From NCBI RefSeq assembly GCF_030269365.1, contig NZ_BSTF01000005.1:1-64000 (forward strand): a stretch of DNA of 64,000 bases. Reading direction: 5' to 3'. Below the pieces are notes generated by a model. That model made no database searches, was not told the origin of the DNA, and worked only from the letters and a program-made list of their open reading frames with translations. The DNA comes from Lentzea sp. NBRC 102530 (GTDB taxonomy: Bacteria > Actinomycetota > Actinomycetes > Mycobacteriales > Pseudonocardiaceae). Position 1 is the first letter of the stretch. Every line of letters begins with the position of its first letter. Positions 25,073-34,307 of the stretch are shown piece by piece. A program made the translations under genes and the position numbers.

Positions 25073-25719
25073 TCCGGGTGCTCATCGCCGATGACGAGCC
25101 GTTGATGCGGGCCGGCATCAAGGCCATCCTCGGCACCGCCGACGACATCGAGCTCGTGGCGGAGGCCGGCGACGGCCGCGAGGCGCTGCAGATCGTGCGC
25201 GAGCGCAGGGTGGACGTGGCGGTGCTCGACATCCGCATGCCCCGCATGGACGGTCTGGCGTGCGCGAAGGAACTCCGCGTCGTCGCGCCCTCGGTCCGGG
25301 TCGTGATGCTCACGACGTTCGGCGAGGACGACAACATCGTGCGCGCGCTGTCGGACGGTGCCGCGGGCTTCCTGCTGAAGGACTCCGCGCCCGAGGAACT
25401 GCTGCGGGCCGTGCGGGCGGTGAACAACGGCGAGGCCTACCTGTCGCCGATGGTCACGTCGCGGGTGGTCGGCATGGTGGCGACCTCCGGGCAGCCGAAG
25501 CGGCAGGAGGCGCAGAAGGCCGTCGAGGGGCTGACCGACCGCGAGGTCGAGGTGCTGGCGCTGCTGGGGCAGGGGATGTCCAACGCGGACATCGGCGCGA
25601 AGCTGCACATGTCGGAGGCGACGGTGAAGACCTACGTGTCGCGCCTGCTGGCGAAGCTCGGTCTGACGAACCGCGTCCAAGCGGCCTTGATGGCACGAGA
25701 CGCGGGCATCGCGAACTGA
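25069..25719 (+). CDS. LuxR/NarL-family response regulator
   Basis: A 216-aa response regulator: receiver domain (residues 1-120) with phosphoacceptor D54 in VAVLDIRMPRMDG and conserved Lys in FLLKDSAP, then a LuxR-type HTH (about 148-210) with LTDREVEVLALLGQGMSNADI. It is the cognate partner of the upstream kinase, with the ATG at 25069 inside the kinase stop. Targets are unknown; no obvious regulated gene is adjacent. Confidence 0.95.
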   Translation: MIRVLIADDEPLMRAGIKAILGTADDIELVAEAGDGREALQIVRERRVDVAVLDIRMPRMDGLACAKELRVVAPSVRVVMLTTFGEDDNIVRALSDGAAGFLLKDSAPEELLRAVRAVNNGEAYLSPMVTSRVVGMVATSGQPKRQEAQKAVEGLTDREVEVLALLGQGMSNADIGAKLHMSEATVKTYVSRLLAKLGLTNRVQAALMARDAGIAN

Positions 25720-25740
25720 GGGCGGGAAACGTGGGCGAAG

Positions 25741-25760
25741 CCGGTTGAGCCGAGAACCGG
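25741..25760 (+). repeat. Short inverted repeat after the response regulator
   Basis: CCGGTT (25741-25746) and AACCGG (25755-25760) can form a 6-bp hairpin 21 bp after the stop codon. Together with the stronger hairpin downstream it may end transcription. Confidence 0.3.
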
Positions 25761-25837
25761 GTCTGCGAGTTCGCGCCGGACGACCAGCTTCCCGGCGAAC
25801 TCGCCGGAGTCTGCGGAGCAGCGACCAAAAGCACGAA

Positions 25838-25866
25838 GGGCCGTTCGGGTGTCACCCGAACGGCCC
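25838..25866. terminator. Strong bidirectional terminator
   Basis: Perfect 13-bp arms (25838-25850 and 25854-25866) surround a GTC loop. It separates the response regulator and the convergent GlsB-like gene and can serve both. An AAAA run just 5' of it (25827-25830) gives a T-run on the minus strand. Confidence 0.85.
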
Positions 25867-25881
25867 CAAACGTCTGAACGG

Positions 25882-26148
25882 CTAAGCGTGGGTTCGTCGA
25901 CCCGCGACCAGGCGGTAGATGCCCAGCAGGATCAACGATCCGACAATGGCCAGCAGCCACGTGCGGATTTCGAAGAACGAGCCCAGATCGGTCCCGAAGA
26001 CGGCAGATCCGATGAATCCGCCCAGGATCGCGCCAACGATGCCGATCAGCATCGTGATGATGATTCCGCCCGGGTCCTTGCCCGGCATGATCGCCTTGGC
26101 GATGGCTCCGGCCAACAGGCCGAGCACGATCCATCCGAGGATGCCCAC
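25882..26148 (-). CDS. GlsB/YeaQ/YmgE-family membrane protein
   Basis: An 88-aa membrane protein with three hydrophobic segments and the family core WIVLGLLAGAIAKAIMPGKD followed by GGIIITMLIGIVGAILGGFI. Such transglycosylase-associated proteins are often stress-induced; the molecular role is unclear. The start is the GTG at 26148, with AAGGAGA 6 nt upstream; the frame is open to 26208 but lacks a better signal. It is divergent from dxr and ends near the strong terminator. Confidence 0.9.
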   Translation of the reverse strand: MGILGWIVLGLLAGAIAKAIMPGKDPGGIIITMLIGIVGAILGGFIGSAVFGTDLGSFFEIRTWLLAIVGSLILLGIYRLVAGRRTHA

Positions 26149-26223
26149 CGAGAGTCTCCTTCCAACGAACTTGACGACGCTGGAATGCCCTCGATCTGGT
26201 GACTTCACACCTCCAAAACCGGT

Positions 26224-26241
26224 CCGTTATCAAAGTAACGG
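26224..26241. repeat. Inverted repeat in the glsB/dxr intergenic region
   Basis: CCGTTA (26224-26229) and TAACGG (26236-26241) flank TCAAAG. It lies between the divergent genes and could be an operator for either. Confidence 0.35.
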
Positions 26242-26284
26242 GCTGTGCCGGGCTCTCAGGCACTCTCCGGAACAATGAGGGGCG

Positions 26285-27415
26285 ATGAGTACTCCACGCA
26301 CTGTCCTGATCCTGGGGTCGACCGGCTCGGTCGGGACCCAAGCGCTCGACGTCATCCGGCGCAACCGCGACCGCTTCCAGGTCGTGGGGCTCGGCGCGGG
26401 CGGGCGTCAGCTGGACCTGCTGAAGCAGCAGGCCGCCGAGTTCGACGTGCCGGTCGTGGCGGTGGCCAACGGGGCCGAGGTGCCCGGTGTCAGGACGCTG
26501 ACCAGCATGGTCGACCTGATCGAGGCCGCGCCCGCCGACGTCGTGCTGAACGGCATGGACGGGTCCAGGGGGCTGGAACCGTCGCTCAAGGCCCTGGAGA
26601 CCGGGGCGACGCTCGCGCTCGCGAACAAGGAGTCGCTCATCGCGGGCGGGCCGCTCGTGCTGGGGGCGGCGAAGCCCGGCCAGATCGTGCCGGTCGACTC
26701 CGAGCACTCGGCGCTCGCGCAGTGCCTGCGCGGCGGCACCGAGAACGAAGTGCACAAGCTGATCCTGACGGCGTCGGGCGGTCCTTTCCGGGGCAAAACG
26801 CGCAAAGAGCTCGAAACGGTCACCGTGCAGCAGGCGATGGCGCACCCGACGTGGTCGATGGGACAAGTCGTCACGATCAACTCGGCGAACCTCGTCAACA
26901 AGGGCCTGGAGCTGATCGAGGCGCACCTGCTGTTCGGGGTCCCGTACGACCGGGTCGAGGTCGTGGTGCACCCTCAGTCCATCATTCACTCGATGGTCAC
27001 CTTCACGGACGGTTCGACGCTCGCGCAGGCGTCGCCCCCGGACATGCGCCTGCCCATCTCACTGGGGCTGGGGTGGCCCGAGCGCGTCGCGGGTGCCGCG
27101 CCCGCCTGTACCTTTGACACCGCCTCCGCGTGGACCTTCGAACCCCTGGACGACGTCACGTTCCCAGCGGTCGAGCTCGCGCGGCAGGCCGGCACCGCGG
27201 GCGGTTGCGCGCCCGCGATCTACAACGCCGTGAACGAGGAGGCGCTCGCCTCCTTCGTCGCCGGCAACACGTCGTTCCTGTCGATCGTGGACACCATCGG
27301 CCAGGTTCTCGGCGAGGCGAACGAATGGCATCACGACCCCGCGGACGTCGCGGAGGTCATGGCCGCCGAGGACTGGGCACGCGCACGTGCCCGCGAGCTG
27401 GTTGGAAGGAACTGA
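26285..27415 (+). CDS. dxr: 1-deoxy-D-xylulose 5-phosphate reductoisomerase
   Basis: DXR, the second step of the MEP isoprenoid pathway, converting DXP to MEP with NADPH. It is 376 aa. The N-terminal NADPH motif ILGSTGSVG (about residues 9-17), [12 protein letters not shown], the metal/substrate segment PVDSEHSA and the flexible-loop motif AHPTWSMG are all present. The start is the ATG at 26285; GAGG just upstream is a modest ribosome binding site. It leads the dxr-rseP-ispG cluster. Confidence 0.97.
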   Translation: MSTPRTVLILGSTGSVGTQALDVIRRNRDRFQVVGLGAGGRQLDLLKQQAAEFDVPVVAVANGAEVPGVRTLTSMVDLIEAAPADVVLNGMDGSRGLEPSLKALETGATLALANKESLIAGGPLVLGAAKPGQIVPVDSEHSALAQCLRGGTENEVHKLILTASGGPFRGKTRKELETVTVQQAMAHPTWSMGQVVTINSANLVNKGLELIEAHLLFGVPYDRVEVVVHPQSIIHSMVTFTDGSTLAQASPPDMRLPISLGLGWPERVAGAAPACTFDTASAWTFEPLDDVTFPAVELARQAGTAGGCAPAIYNAVNEEALASFVAGNTSFLSIVDTIGQVLGEANEWHHDPADVAEVMAAEDWARARARELVGRN

Positions 27416-27422
27416 ACGTCTC

Positions 27423-28634
27423 GTGAACACATTCATCAACATCCTCGGGGTGCTGTTGTTCGCGTTCGGCATCGCGGTGTCCATCGCGTTGCACGAGTTC
27501 GGGCACCTGCTGACCGCGAAGGCCTTCGGCATGAAGGTCACCCGCTACTTCATCGGCTTCGGCCCGAAGCTCTTCTCGTTCCGCAAGGGCGAGACCGAGT
27601 ACGGCCTGAAGGCGATCCCGGCCGGCGGGTTCTGCGAGATCACCGGCATGACGGCGCTGGACGAGGTGCACCCGGACGACCGCAAGCGCGCCTTCTACAA
27701 CCAGAAGGTGTGGAAGCGCGTCGTCGTGCTGTCCGCCGGGTCGATCACGCACTTCATCCTCGGCTTCATCATCCTGCTGATCCTCGCGATGTCGCTCGGC
27801 CTGCCGAACAACAAGGACCTGCCGGTCCTCGCCGAGATCACGCCGTGCGTCCAGGACCACACCGTGGGCCTCACCGCGCCGTGCCAGCCGGGCGCCCCCG
27901 CCCCGGCCAAGGACGCCGGTCTGCAGGCCGGTGACGAGGTCACGGCCATCGCCGGCAAGCCGATCTCGACGTGGTCGGAGATGCTCAAGGTCACCCGCGA
28001 CCTGAAGGGCCCGACCGAGTTCAAGGTGCTGCGCGACGGCAAGGAGCTCGCGCTCACGGTGAACGTGCCGCAGGTCACCCGCGAGGTGCTCGACGGCAAG
28101 GGCGGCCGTGAGGTCAAGGAGGTCGGCGCCATCGGCGTCACCTGGCAGCAGAACTTCGAGTACAGCCCGCTCGCGGCCGTTCCGGCGTCCATCGCGTTCA
28201 CCGGCGACATGTTCGTGAACACCTGGAAGGGCCTCATGCGCTTCCCGGAGCGCATCCCGGCCGTGGTCAAGGCCATCGGCGGCGGCGAACGCGACCTCGA
28301 CACGCCCATCTCGGTGGTGGGCGCGTCACGTCTGGGTGGTGACGCGGCCGAACGCGGTCTGTGGGCGTTCTTCATCCTTATGCTCGCGGGTCTGAACTTC
28401 TTCGTCGGTGTGTTCAACCTCCTGCCGCTGCTCCCGCTTGACGGTGGTCACATCGCCGTCAACCTCTACGAACGGGTGCGAGACTGGGTGAGGAAGCTGC
28501 GCGGGAAGCCCGCCGGCGCCCCGGTCAACTACATGCGCCTGTTGCCGCTCACCTACGTGGTCATCTTCATCGGCGGCGCCATCACGCTGCTGACCGTGAC
28601 CGCCGACATCGTCAACCCGATCAGGTTGCAATAA
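27423..28634 (+). CDS. rseP: Site-2 intramembrane metalloprotease (RseP/Rip1-like)
   Basis: A 403-aa zinc protease in the membrane that cleaves anti-sigma factors and other substrates by regulated intramembrane proteolysis. The HEFGH motif (H24 to H28) sits in the first helix, a PDZ domain ([17 protein letters not shown]) lies at about residues 160-235, and the second metal motif is LLPLDGGHI near residue 338. It corresponds to M. tuberculosis Rip1, which occupies the same dxr-ispG context. The start is the GTG at 27423; the longer frame into dxr is not needed. Confidence 0.95.
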   Translation: MNTFINILGVLLFAFGIAVSIALHEFGHLLTAKAFGMKVTRYFIGFGPKLFSFRKGETEYGLKAIPAGGFCEITGMTALDEVHPDDRKRAFYNQKVWKRVVVLSAGSITHFILGFIILLILAMSLGLPNNKDLPVLAEITPCVQDHTVGLTAPCQPGAPAPAKDAGLQAGDEVTAIAGKPISTWSEMLKVTRDLKGPTEFKVLRDGKELALTVNVPQVTREVLDGKGGREVKEVGAIGVTWQQNFEYSPLAAVPASIAFTGDMFVNTWKGLMRFPERIPAVVKAIGGGERDLDTPISVVGASRLGGDAAERGLWAFFILMLAGLNFFVGVFNLLPLLPLDGGHIAVNLYERVRDWVRKLRGKPAGAPVNYMRLLPLTYVVIFIGGAITLLTVTADIVNPIRLQ

Positions 28635-28660
28635 GTGAATTACGGAAAGGTGCACAACCC

Positions 28661-29815
28661 ATGAGTGACGGCGTGATGCTCGGAATGCCGGCACTGCCGC
28701 CGCCGGTGCTGTCGGAACGTCGCAAGACCCGCCAGCTGATGGTGGGCAACGTCGGTGTGGGCAGCGAGTTCCCCGTCTCCGTCCAGTCGATGACGACGAC
28801 GCTCACGTCGGACGTCAACACGACGTTGCAGCAGATTGCGGAACTCACCGCGGCCGGCTGCGACATCGTCCGCGTCGCCTGCCCCTCGCAGGACGACGCC
28901 GACGCGCTGCCCGCGATCGCGCGCAAGTCCCAGATCCCGGTCATCGCCGACATCCACTTCCAGCCGAAGTACGTCTTCGCCGCCATCGAGGCTGGTTGTG
29001 CCGCTGTCCGGGTCAACCCCGGCAACATCCGCAAGTTCGACGACCAGGTGAAGGAGATCGCGGCCGCCGCGAAGGACCACGGCACCCCGATCCGGATCGG
29101 GGTCAACGCCGGTTCGCTCGACCCGCGCCTGCTCGCCAAGTACGGCAAGGCCACGCCCGAGGCGCTGGCCGAGTCGGCGATGTGGGAGGCGTCGCTCTTC
29201 GCCGAGCACGACTTCCACGACATCAAGATCTCCGTCAAGCACAACGACCCGGTCGTCATGGTGCGCGCGTACGAACTGCTGGCCGAGCAGTGCGACTACC
29301 CGCTGCACCTGGGCGTCACCGAGGCCGGCCCCGCCTTCCAGGGCACCATCAAGTCGGCCGTGGCGTTCGGCGCCCTGCTGCGTCAGGGCATCGGCGACAC
29401 CATCCGGGTGTCGCTGTCCGCGCCGCCGGTCGAGGAGATCAAGGTCGGCCACCAGATCCTCCAGTCGCTCAACCTGCGCCCGCGCAAGCTGGAGATCGTC
29501 TCCTGCCCGTCGTGCGGCCGCGCCCAGGTCGACGTGTACACGCTCGCCGAGCAGGTCACGGCCGGTCTGGAGGGCATGGAGGTGCCGCTGCGCGTCGCCG
29601 TCATGGGCTGCGTCGTGAACGGCCCCGGCGAGGCCCGCGAGGCCGACCTGGGTGTCGCGTCCGGCAACGGCAAGGGCCAGATCTTCGTGAAGGGCAAGGT
29701 CATCAAGACCGTGCCGGAGCACGCGATCGTGGAGACGCTGATCGAGGAGGCCATGCGCCTCGCCGAGGAGATGGAACCGGTCGAGGGCGAGTCCCCGGCC
29801 GTCACCGTCGGCTAG
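28661..29815 (+). CDS. ispG: 4-hydroxy-3-methylbut-2-en-1-yl diphosphate synthase (flavodoxin)
   Basis: IspG/GcpE, the [4Fe-4S] enzyme that makes HMBPP from MEcPP in the MEP pathway. It is 384 aa and starts at the ATG at 28661 after a GGAAAGG ribosome binding site. Cluster cysteines are visible in [11 protein letters not shown] and in [11 protein letters not shown] (about residues 283-325). The N-terminal TIM-barrel motif [10 protein letters not shown] is intact. It ends the dxr-rseP-ispG operon, with a very strong hairpin downstream. Confidence 0.97.
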   Translation: MSDGVMLGMPALPPPVLSERRKTRQLMVGNVGVGSEFPVSVQSMTTTLTSDVNTTLQQIAELTAAGCDIVRVACPSQDDADALPAIARKSQIPVIADIHFQPKYVFAAIEAGCAAVRVNPGNIRKFDDQVKEIAAAAKDHGTPIRIGVNAGSLDPRLLAKYGKATPEALAESAMWEASLFAEHDFHDIKISVKHNDPVVMVRAYELLAEQCDYPLHLGVTEAGPAFQGTIKSAVAFGALLRQGIGDTIRVSLSAPPVEEIKVGHQILQSLNLRPRKLEIVSCPSCGRAQVDVYTLAEQVTAGLEGMEVPLRVAVMGCVVNGPGEAREADLGVASGNGKGQIFVKGKVIKTVPEHAIVETLIEEAMRLAEEMEPVEGESPAVTVG

Positions 29816-29821
29816 TTCTGC

Positions 29822-29874
29822 CGCACGCGGGGACCTTTCGTTCGCTTGGACCGAACGAAAGGTCCCCGCGTGCG
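29822..29874 (+). terminator. Very long terminator hairpin after ispG
   Basis: Arms 29822-29844 and 29852-29874 are perfectly complementary over 23 bp around a 7-nt loop. This is the longest perfect hairpin in the window. It starts 7 bp after the ispG stop codon. Confidence 0.9.
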
Positions 29875-29955
29875 TTCGGCCTGGGTGTGTCGTCACTGAC
29901 AGTAGGCACTGTTGGCTGATGTCACGAGGACGTTTCATCTGGCACGCTAGGTGAC

Positions 29956-30807
29956 GTGCTGAGGCTGGCCGGAGCGCGCGTTCTCGACGAACGCGACCTG
30001 ATCGACGTGCGCGGGGTGTTCGACGCCGACCCCGTGGCGGCGTGCATGGTCGCGGCCAGGGTCGAGGTCGCCGGCCTCGACCCGTGGCGCCTCGGCGGCG
30101 AGATGTGGGGCTCCGACTCCAAGCCGATCCGGGGCCGGATCGAGGGTCTCTGCTTCTCCGGGCCGAACCTGATCCCCCTCAAGGGCAGTGCCGCGGCCAT
30201 GCGCATGTTCGCCGACCGGGCGCGCAGGAGAGGCCGCATGTGCTCGAGCCTCGTCGGCCCGGCCGAGCAGGTCCTGACGTTGTGGGACGAGCTCCAACCG
30301 GACTGGGGGCCGGCCCGCGAGGTGCGCGGCGACCAGCCGTTGATGGCCATCTCGGGCACGCCGAAGATCACCCCGGACCCGCTGGTGCGCCAGGTGCGGC
30401 CCAGCGAGATCGGGCGCTACCTGCCCGCCGCCATCTCGATGTTCATCGAGGAGGTCGGCATCGACCCGTGCGCCGAGGACGGCGGCGCGGGTTACCGGGC
30501 GAGGGTCACCGAGCTCATCGCCGCGGGCCGGGCGTTCGCGCGGTTCGAGCACGGCGAGGTCGTGTTCAAGGCCGAGATCGGCGCCATGTCGTCCAAGGTC
30601 GGGCAGATCCAGGGTGTCTGGGTGCGGCCGGACCGGCGGGGCGAGGGCATCGGCACGGCGGGCACGGCGGCGGTGGCCGATCGGCTCACCAGGGTGCTGA
30701 ACAGGACCGCGAGCCTCTACGTCAACGGCTACAACCACGTGGCGCAGGCCGCCTACCGCCGAATCGGTTTCGAACAAGTCGGGCAATACGCCACTGTCCT
30801 CTTCTGA
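29956..30807 (+). CDS. GNAT acetyltransferase with N-terminal DUF4081-type domain
   Basis: A 283-aa two-half protein. The N-terminal half (about residues 1-120) is of the DUF4081 type, and the C-terminal half (about 135-280) is a GNAT fold with the acetyl-CoA motif VRPDRRGEGIGTAGTAAV (about residues 226-243) and the closing AAYRRIGFEQVGQYATVL. Its place right after ispG matches M. tuberculosis Rv2867c. The substrate is unknown. The start is the GTG at 29956; no ribosome binding site is seen and the upstream hexamer CTAGGT is a weak -10. Confidence 0.88.
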   Translation: MLRLAGARVLDERDLIDVRGVFDADPVAACMVAARVEVAGLDPWRLGGEMWGSDSKPIRGRIEGLCFSGPNLIPLKGSAAAMRMFADRARRRGRMCSSLVGPAEQVLTLWDELQPDWGPAREVRGDQPLMAISGTPKITPDPLVRQVRPSEIGRYLPAAISMFIEEVGIDPCAEDGGAGYRARVTELIAAGRAFARFEHGEVVFKAEIGAMSSKVGQIQGVWVRPDRRGEGIGTAGTAAVADRLTRVLNRTASLYVNGYNHVAQAAYRRIGFEQVGQYATVLF

Positions 30808-30812
30808 ACGGG

Positions 30813-30818
30813 CATACT
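30813..30818 (+). promoter_or_regulatory. -10 element CATACT of the penicillin-binding lipoprotein gene
   Basis: CATACT lies 7 nt before the GTG at 30826, with no ribosome binding site; a leaderless start is likely. Confidence 0.4.
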
Positions 30819-30825
30819 CGCGCGA

Positions 30826-32616
30826 GTGCGCCTTCTCGCGACGATCACGGTTCTGCTGGTGACGGTGAGCGGCTGTGGGCTGTTCAAGTCGGAACCCGGG
30901 GCTCCGGAGATCACCAACGACTTCCTGGCGAAGCTCGCGTCCGGTGACGTGGCCGGTGCCGCCGGGATGACCGACAACCCGAACGAGGCCAAGGACACCC
31001 TGGAGAAGTTCAGGGGCGCGCTCAAGCCGGAGGGGCTGAGCAGCAAGGTCGACCAGATCCGCAAGAACGGCGAACTCGCGTCGGAGGCCTCGGTCACGCT
31101 CGACTGGGACCTCGGCAAGAACCGCCACTGGACCTACCCGACCAAGTTCGACGTGCGCCAGGAGGGCGACACGTGGAAGGTGCACTGGGCGTCGTCGGTG
31201 GCGCACCCGAAGCTCGCGCCGCAGCAGAACGTCAAGCTCACCGAACTCACGCCCGACCCCGCGCCGGTGCTGGACCGCGACGGCACGCCGTTGCTGGCCC
31301 CCGAACGCGTCGTGTCGGTGCTGCTGGTCGCGAAGGAGGCCGGTGACCTCCCGGCGGTCACCAAGGCCCTCGCGGACGCGCTGAACCCGCTCGACCAGGC
31401 CATCACCCAGCAGACCATCACCGACGGCGTGGGCAAGACGCCGGAGGGCCAGGCCTACCAGGTGGCCGCGTTGCGCGACGCCGACTACCAGTCGGTGAAG
31501 CCGAAGATCTACGAACTGCCCGGCGTCCGGTTCAGCGCGCAGACGTCGTTGCTCGCGCCGAGCCGGACGTTCGGCTCCCAGGTGCTGCCCGCGGTCCGCA
31601 AGCTGATGGAGAACGACATCGCGGGCAACGCGGGCTTCCGCGTCAGCACCGTCGACGCGCAGGGCACCGAGGTCGAGGAACTGCACTCGAAGGCCGCCGA
31701 ACCCGCGAAGGCCGTCAACGTCGCCCTGTCCCGCATCGTCCAGGCCGCCGCCGAGGACGCCGTCGAACCCATGACCGCCCCCACGATCCTGGTGGCGATC
31801 CAGCCGTCGACCGGCGACATCCTGGCCGTGGCGCAGAACGACCCGGCCGACGCCCAGGGCGCTCTCGCGCTGACGGGCCGCTTCCCGCCGGGTTCCACGA
31901 TGAAGGCCGTCTCGGCGCTCGCCGCGATCGGGTCCGGCAAGGTCACCGCCGACACCCCGCTGCCGTGCCCCGGCAAGACCACCATCGACGGCCGCCGGAT
32001 CGTGCCGAACTCCAGCGAGTTCGACAAGGGCACCATCCCGCTGCACTCGGCGTTCGCGTTCTCCTGCAACACGACCTTCGCCCAGCTCGCCGTCGACATG
32101 CCCGCGGACCTGCTGACGAACACCGCCCTGTCGCTCGGCCTCGGCGTCGACTTCGACGTCCCGGGCCTCACCACGATCACCGGCTCCGTGCCGCCCGCGA
32201 CCGACGTGGTGGAACGGGCGGAGGACGCGTTCGGCCAGGGCAAGGTGCTGGCGTCGCCGTTCGGCATGGCACTGGTGTCGGCGTCCATCGCCAAGGGCTC
32301 CATGCCGACGCCGCAACTGGTGCGCGGCAAGGAGACCAAAGCGGACAAACAGCCCACCGCGCCGCCCGCGGCGTCGCTGGAACCGGTGCGCGCCATGATG
32401 CGCGAGGTCGTCGAGTCGGGCACTGCACCGCAACTCAAGCCGTACGGAGACGTGCGCGGCAAGACTGGTACCGCACAGTTCGGCGACGGCGTGCACTCAC
32501 ACGGGTGGTTCATGGGCTACCGGGGCGATCTCGCGTTCGCGACCTTGGTGCTCAGCGGAGAAACTTCGACTCCAGCCGTGGAGGTGGCGGCGAGGTTCCT
32601 CAAGGCGGTGCCGTGA
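30826..32616 (+). CDS. Penicillin-binding lipoprotein (class B transpeptidase)
   Basis: A 596-aa D,D-transpeptidase anchored outside as a lipoprotein (lipobox VSGC, Cys about residue 17). An NTF2-like/MecA_N domain (about 25-140) and a dimerisation domain come first. The transpeptidase motifs are STMK (Ser about residue 358), SCN (about 413) and KTG (about 546). It crosslinks peptidoglycan. It corresponds in position to M. tuberculosis Rv2864c. The start is the GTG at 30826. Its stop overlaps the ATG of a 42-codon ORF (TGATG). Confidence 0.93.
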   Translation: MRLLATITVLLVTVSGCGLFKSEPGAPEITNDFLAKLASGDVAGAAGMTDNPNEAKDTLEKFRGALKPEGLSSKVDQIRKNGELASEASVTLDWDLGKNRHWTYPTKFDVRQEGDTWKVHWASSVAHPKLAPQQNVKLTELTPDPAPVLDRDGTPLLAPERVVSVLLVAKEAGDLPAVTKALADALNPLDQAITQQTITDGVGKTPEGQAYQVAALRDADYQSVKPKIYELPGVRFSAQTSLLAPSRTFGSQVLPAVRKLMENDIAGNAGFRVSTVDAQGTEVEELHSKAAEPAKAVNVALSRIVQAAAEDAVEPMTAPTILVAIQPSTGDILAVAQNDPADAQGALALTGRFPPGSTMKAVSALAAIGSGKVTADTPLPCPGKTTIDGRRIVPNSSEFDKGTIPLHSAFAFSCNTTFAQLAVDMPADLLTNTALSLGLGVDFDVPGLTTITGSVPPATDVVERAEDAFGQGKVLASPFGMALVSASIAKGSMPTPQLVRGKETKADKQPTAPPAASLEPVRAMMREVVESGTAPQLKPYGDVRGKTGTAQFGDGVHSHGWFMGYRGDLAFATLVLSGETSTPAVEVAARFLKAVP

Positions 32617-32744
32617 TGAGCAAGACCACAGAGCTGACGATGCGCGAGCGCCTGATCCGGGCGGGCGTGCTGCTGCCCGCGCCGAGGCTGCCGGAGCCGC
32701 GGGCGGAGGACCAGGTTCAGGGCGGGGAACGCCTGCAAGGCTAA
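32616..32744 (+). CDS. Small 42-aa protein coupled to the penicillin-binding gene
   Basis: An ORF of 42 codons whose ATG (32616) overlaps the upstream TGA and whose TAA (32742-32744) lies inside the TAATCT -10 element of map. The peptide begins [20 protein letters not shown], an amphipathic helix, followed by a Pro/Arg/Glu-rich tail. No signal peptide. Tight coupling and a plausible helix suggest it is translated, perhaps to act with the transpeptidase; conservation is untested. Confidence 0.6.
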   Translation: MSKTTELTMRERLIRAGVLLPAPRLPEPRAEDQVQGGERLQG

Positions 32745-32747
32745 TCT
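32742..32747 (+). promoter_or_regulatory. -10 element TAATCT of map
   Basis: TAATCT lies 7 nt before the ATG at 32755. A GGAG sequence also lies in the gap, so either leaderless or SD initiation is possible. The upstream small ORF ends within it. Confidence 0.5.
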
Positions 32748-32754
32748 GGAGCGC

Positions 32755-33612
32755 ATGGCTGTTCGTGCTCCACTGCAACCCGGTGTGCAATCCCCGCGTC
32801 GTCAGGTGCCCTCGCGCATCGTGCGTCCCGAGTACGTGGACAAGCCCGCGCCGCAGAAGAGCACCGACCCGTGGGTGCAGCCACCCGAGGTCATCGAGGC
32901 CATGCGCGTCGCCGGCCGCCTCGCCGCCCAGGCGTTGCAGGAGGCCGGCAAGGTCGTCGCCCCCGGCGTGACGACGGACGAGATCGACGCCGTGGCGCAC
33001 GAGTTCCTGTGCGACAACGGCGCGTACCCGTCGACGCTCGGCTACCGGGGCTTCCCGAAGTCGTGCTGCACCTCGCTGAACGAGGTCATCTGCCACGGCA
33101 TCCCGGACAGCACGGTCGTCGAGGACGGCGACATCGTGAACATCGACGTGACGGCGTTCATCGGCGGCGTGCACGGCGACACGAACGCGACGTTCTTCGC
33201 GGGCACCGTCTCCGAGGACGCCAAGCTCCTCGTCGAGCGCACCCACGAGGCGACCATGCGCGCCATCAAGGCCGTGAAGCCCGGCCGTGAGCTCAACGTC
33301 GTCGGCCGCGTCATCGAGGCGTACGCCAAGCGGTTCGGGTACGGCGTGGTGCGCGACTTCACGGGTCACGGCATCGGCCGCACGTTCCACAGCGGGCTCG
33401 TGGTGCTGCACTACGACGAGCCGTCGGTGAAGACCGTGCTGGAGCCCGGCATGACGTTCACGATCGAGCCGATGATCACGCTCGGGGACTACGAGGGCGA
33501 GATGTGGGACGACGGCTGGACCGTCACCACCAGGGACAAGAGCTGGACCGCGCAGTTCGAGCACACCATCGTCGTGACCGAGACGGGCTCGGAGATCCTC
33601 ACAGTCTGCTGA
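32755..33612 (+). CDS. map: Methionine aminopeptidase type I
   Basis: MetAP that removes N-terminal Met from nascent proteins. It is 285 aa with the roughly 40-residue N-terminal extension of actinobacterial MapB (Rv2861c has the same length). Metal ligands are in [19 protein letters not shown] (two Asp), TGHGIGR (His), FTIEPM (Glu) and [10 protein letters not shown] (Glu). The ATG at 32755 follows a TAATCT -10 hexamer. Its last 14 bp overlap the convergent alpha/beta hydrolase gene. Confidence 0.97.
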   Translation: MAVRAPLQPGVQSPRRQVPSRIVRPEYVDKPAPQKSTDPWVQPPEVIEAMRVAGRLAAQALQEAGKVVAPGVTTDEIDAVAHEFLCDNGAYPSTLGYRGFPKSCCTSLNEVICHGIPDSTVVEDGDIVNIDVTAFIGGVHGDTNATFFAGTVSEDAKLLVERTHEATMRAIKAVKPGRELNVVGRVIEAYAKRFGYGVVRDFTGHGIGRTFHSGLVVLHYDEPSVKTVLEPGMTFTIEPMITLGDYEGEMWDDGWTVTTRDKSWTAQFEHTIVVTETGSEILTVC

Positions 33613-34279
33613 TCACCGATCGCAGTGCGGCCGCGACCGTCGAGGGCGACGTCGCGGCCGCCAGGTGGTGCGACTCGACGCGCTCGACCGGCCAGCCCAA
33701 CTCTTCCGCCTTCGAAGCCGCGTCCTCGTAGACCGGCGACAGCAGGACGTACCCGCACGCCCCGGACCACTCGACGCTCGGGCGCTGCTCCTTCATGAAC
33801 TCCCACGGCACCTCGGGTGCCTCGTCGCGCATCTCCTCGCGCAGTCCGGCGGGCACGAGCCGCAACGGGTCCGAGTCGAACCAGCGGTCCCAGCGCGGCA
33901 GCCGGCCGTCGCGCACCGACGCCTTGACCTGACGGGCCAGCGCGGGGTCGACGGTCTCGCGCCAGGCGCGACCGGGAGTGGGCAGGTCGGAGTCCAGGAA
34001 CACCAGGCCGGCCACGTCGAGTTCCAGCGCGTCCGCGAAGGCCGGCAGCAACGGGCCCGCGCCGCTGTGCCCGACGAGCACGAGCGGCCCGTCGACCCCG
34101 GAGTCCTCCAGGGCGTCGGCGAACGCGCCGATCAGCCGCTGGTGCACCGGTGCCTCGTTGATCGTCATCTGCAGGTCGGCCAGCAGGACGGCCATCCCGT
34201 CGGAGGCCAGTTCGTCGGCGAGCGGGCGCATGCTCGAAGGGCCGAGGAACGGGCTGTGCATGAGCACGACGGAGACCAT
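33599..34279 (-). CDS. Alpha/beta hydrolase
   Basis: A 226-aa hydrolase-fold protein. The nucleophile elbow is [11 protein letters not shown] (Ser in GHSGAG, about residue 77), an Asp is in VFLDSDLP, and a candidate catalytic His is in [10 protein letters not shown] near the C-terminus. Substrate unknown. The open frame continues upstream through the cobQ start, but the ATG at 34279 gives a normal hydrolase N-terminus ([13 protein letters not shown]); a CATCAT hexamer 7 nt upstream could be its -10. It is divergent from cobQ with only 28 bp between start codons. Confidence 0.85.
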   Translation of the reverse strand: MVSVVLMHSPFLGPSSMRPLADELASDGMAVLLADLQMTINEAPVHQRLIGAFADALEDSGVDGPLVLVGHSGAGPLLPAFADALELDVAGLVFLDSDLPTPGRAWRETVDPALARQVKASVRDGRLPRWDRWFDSDPLRLVPAGLREEMRDEAPEVPWEFMKEQRPSVEWSGACGYVLLSPVYEDAASKAEELGWPVERVESHHLAAATSPSTVAAALRSVISRL

Positions 34280-34307
34280 GGAGGTGATGATGGCAGCATT
34301 GGCGTCC

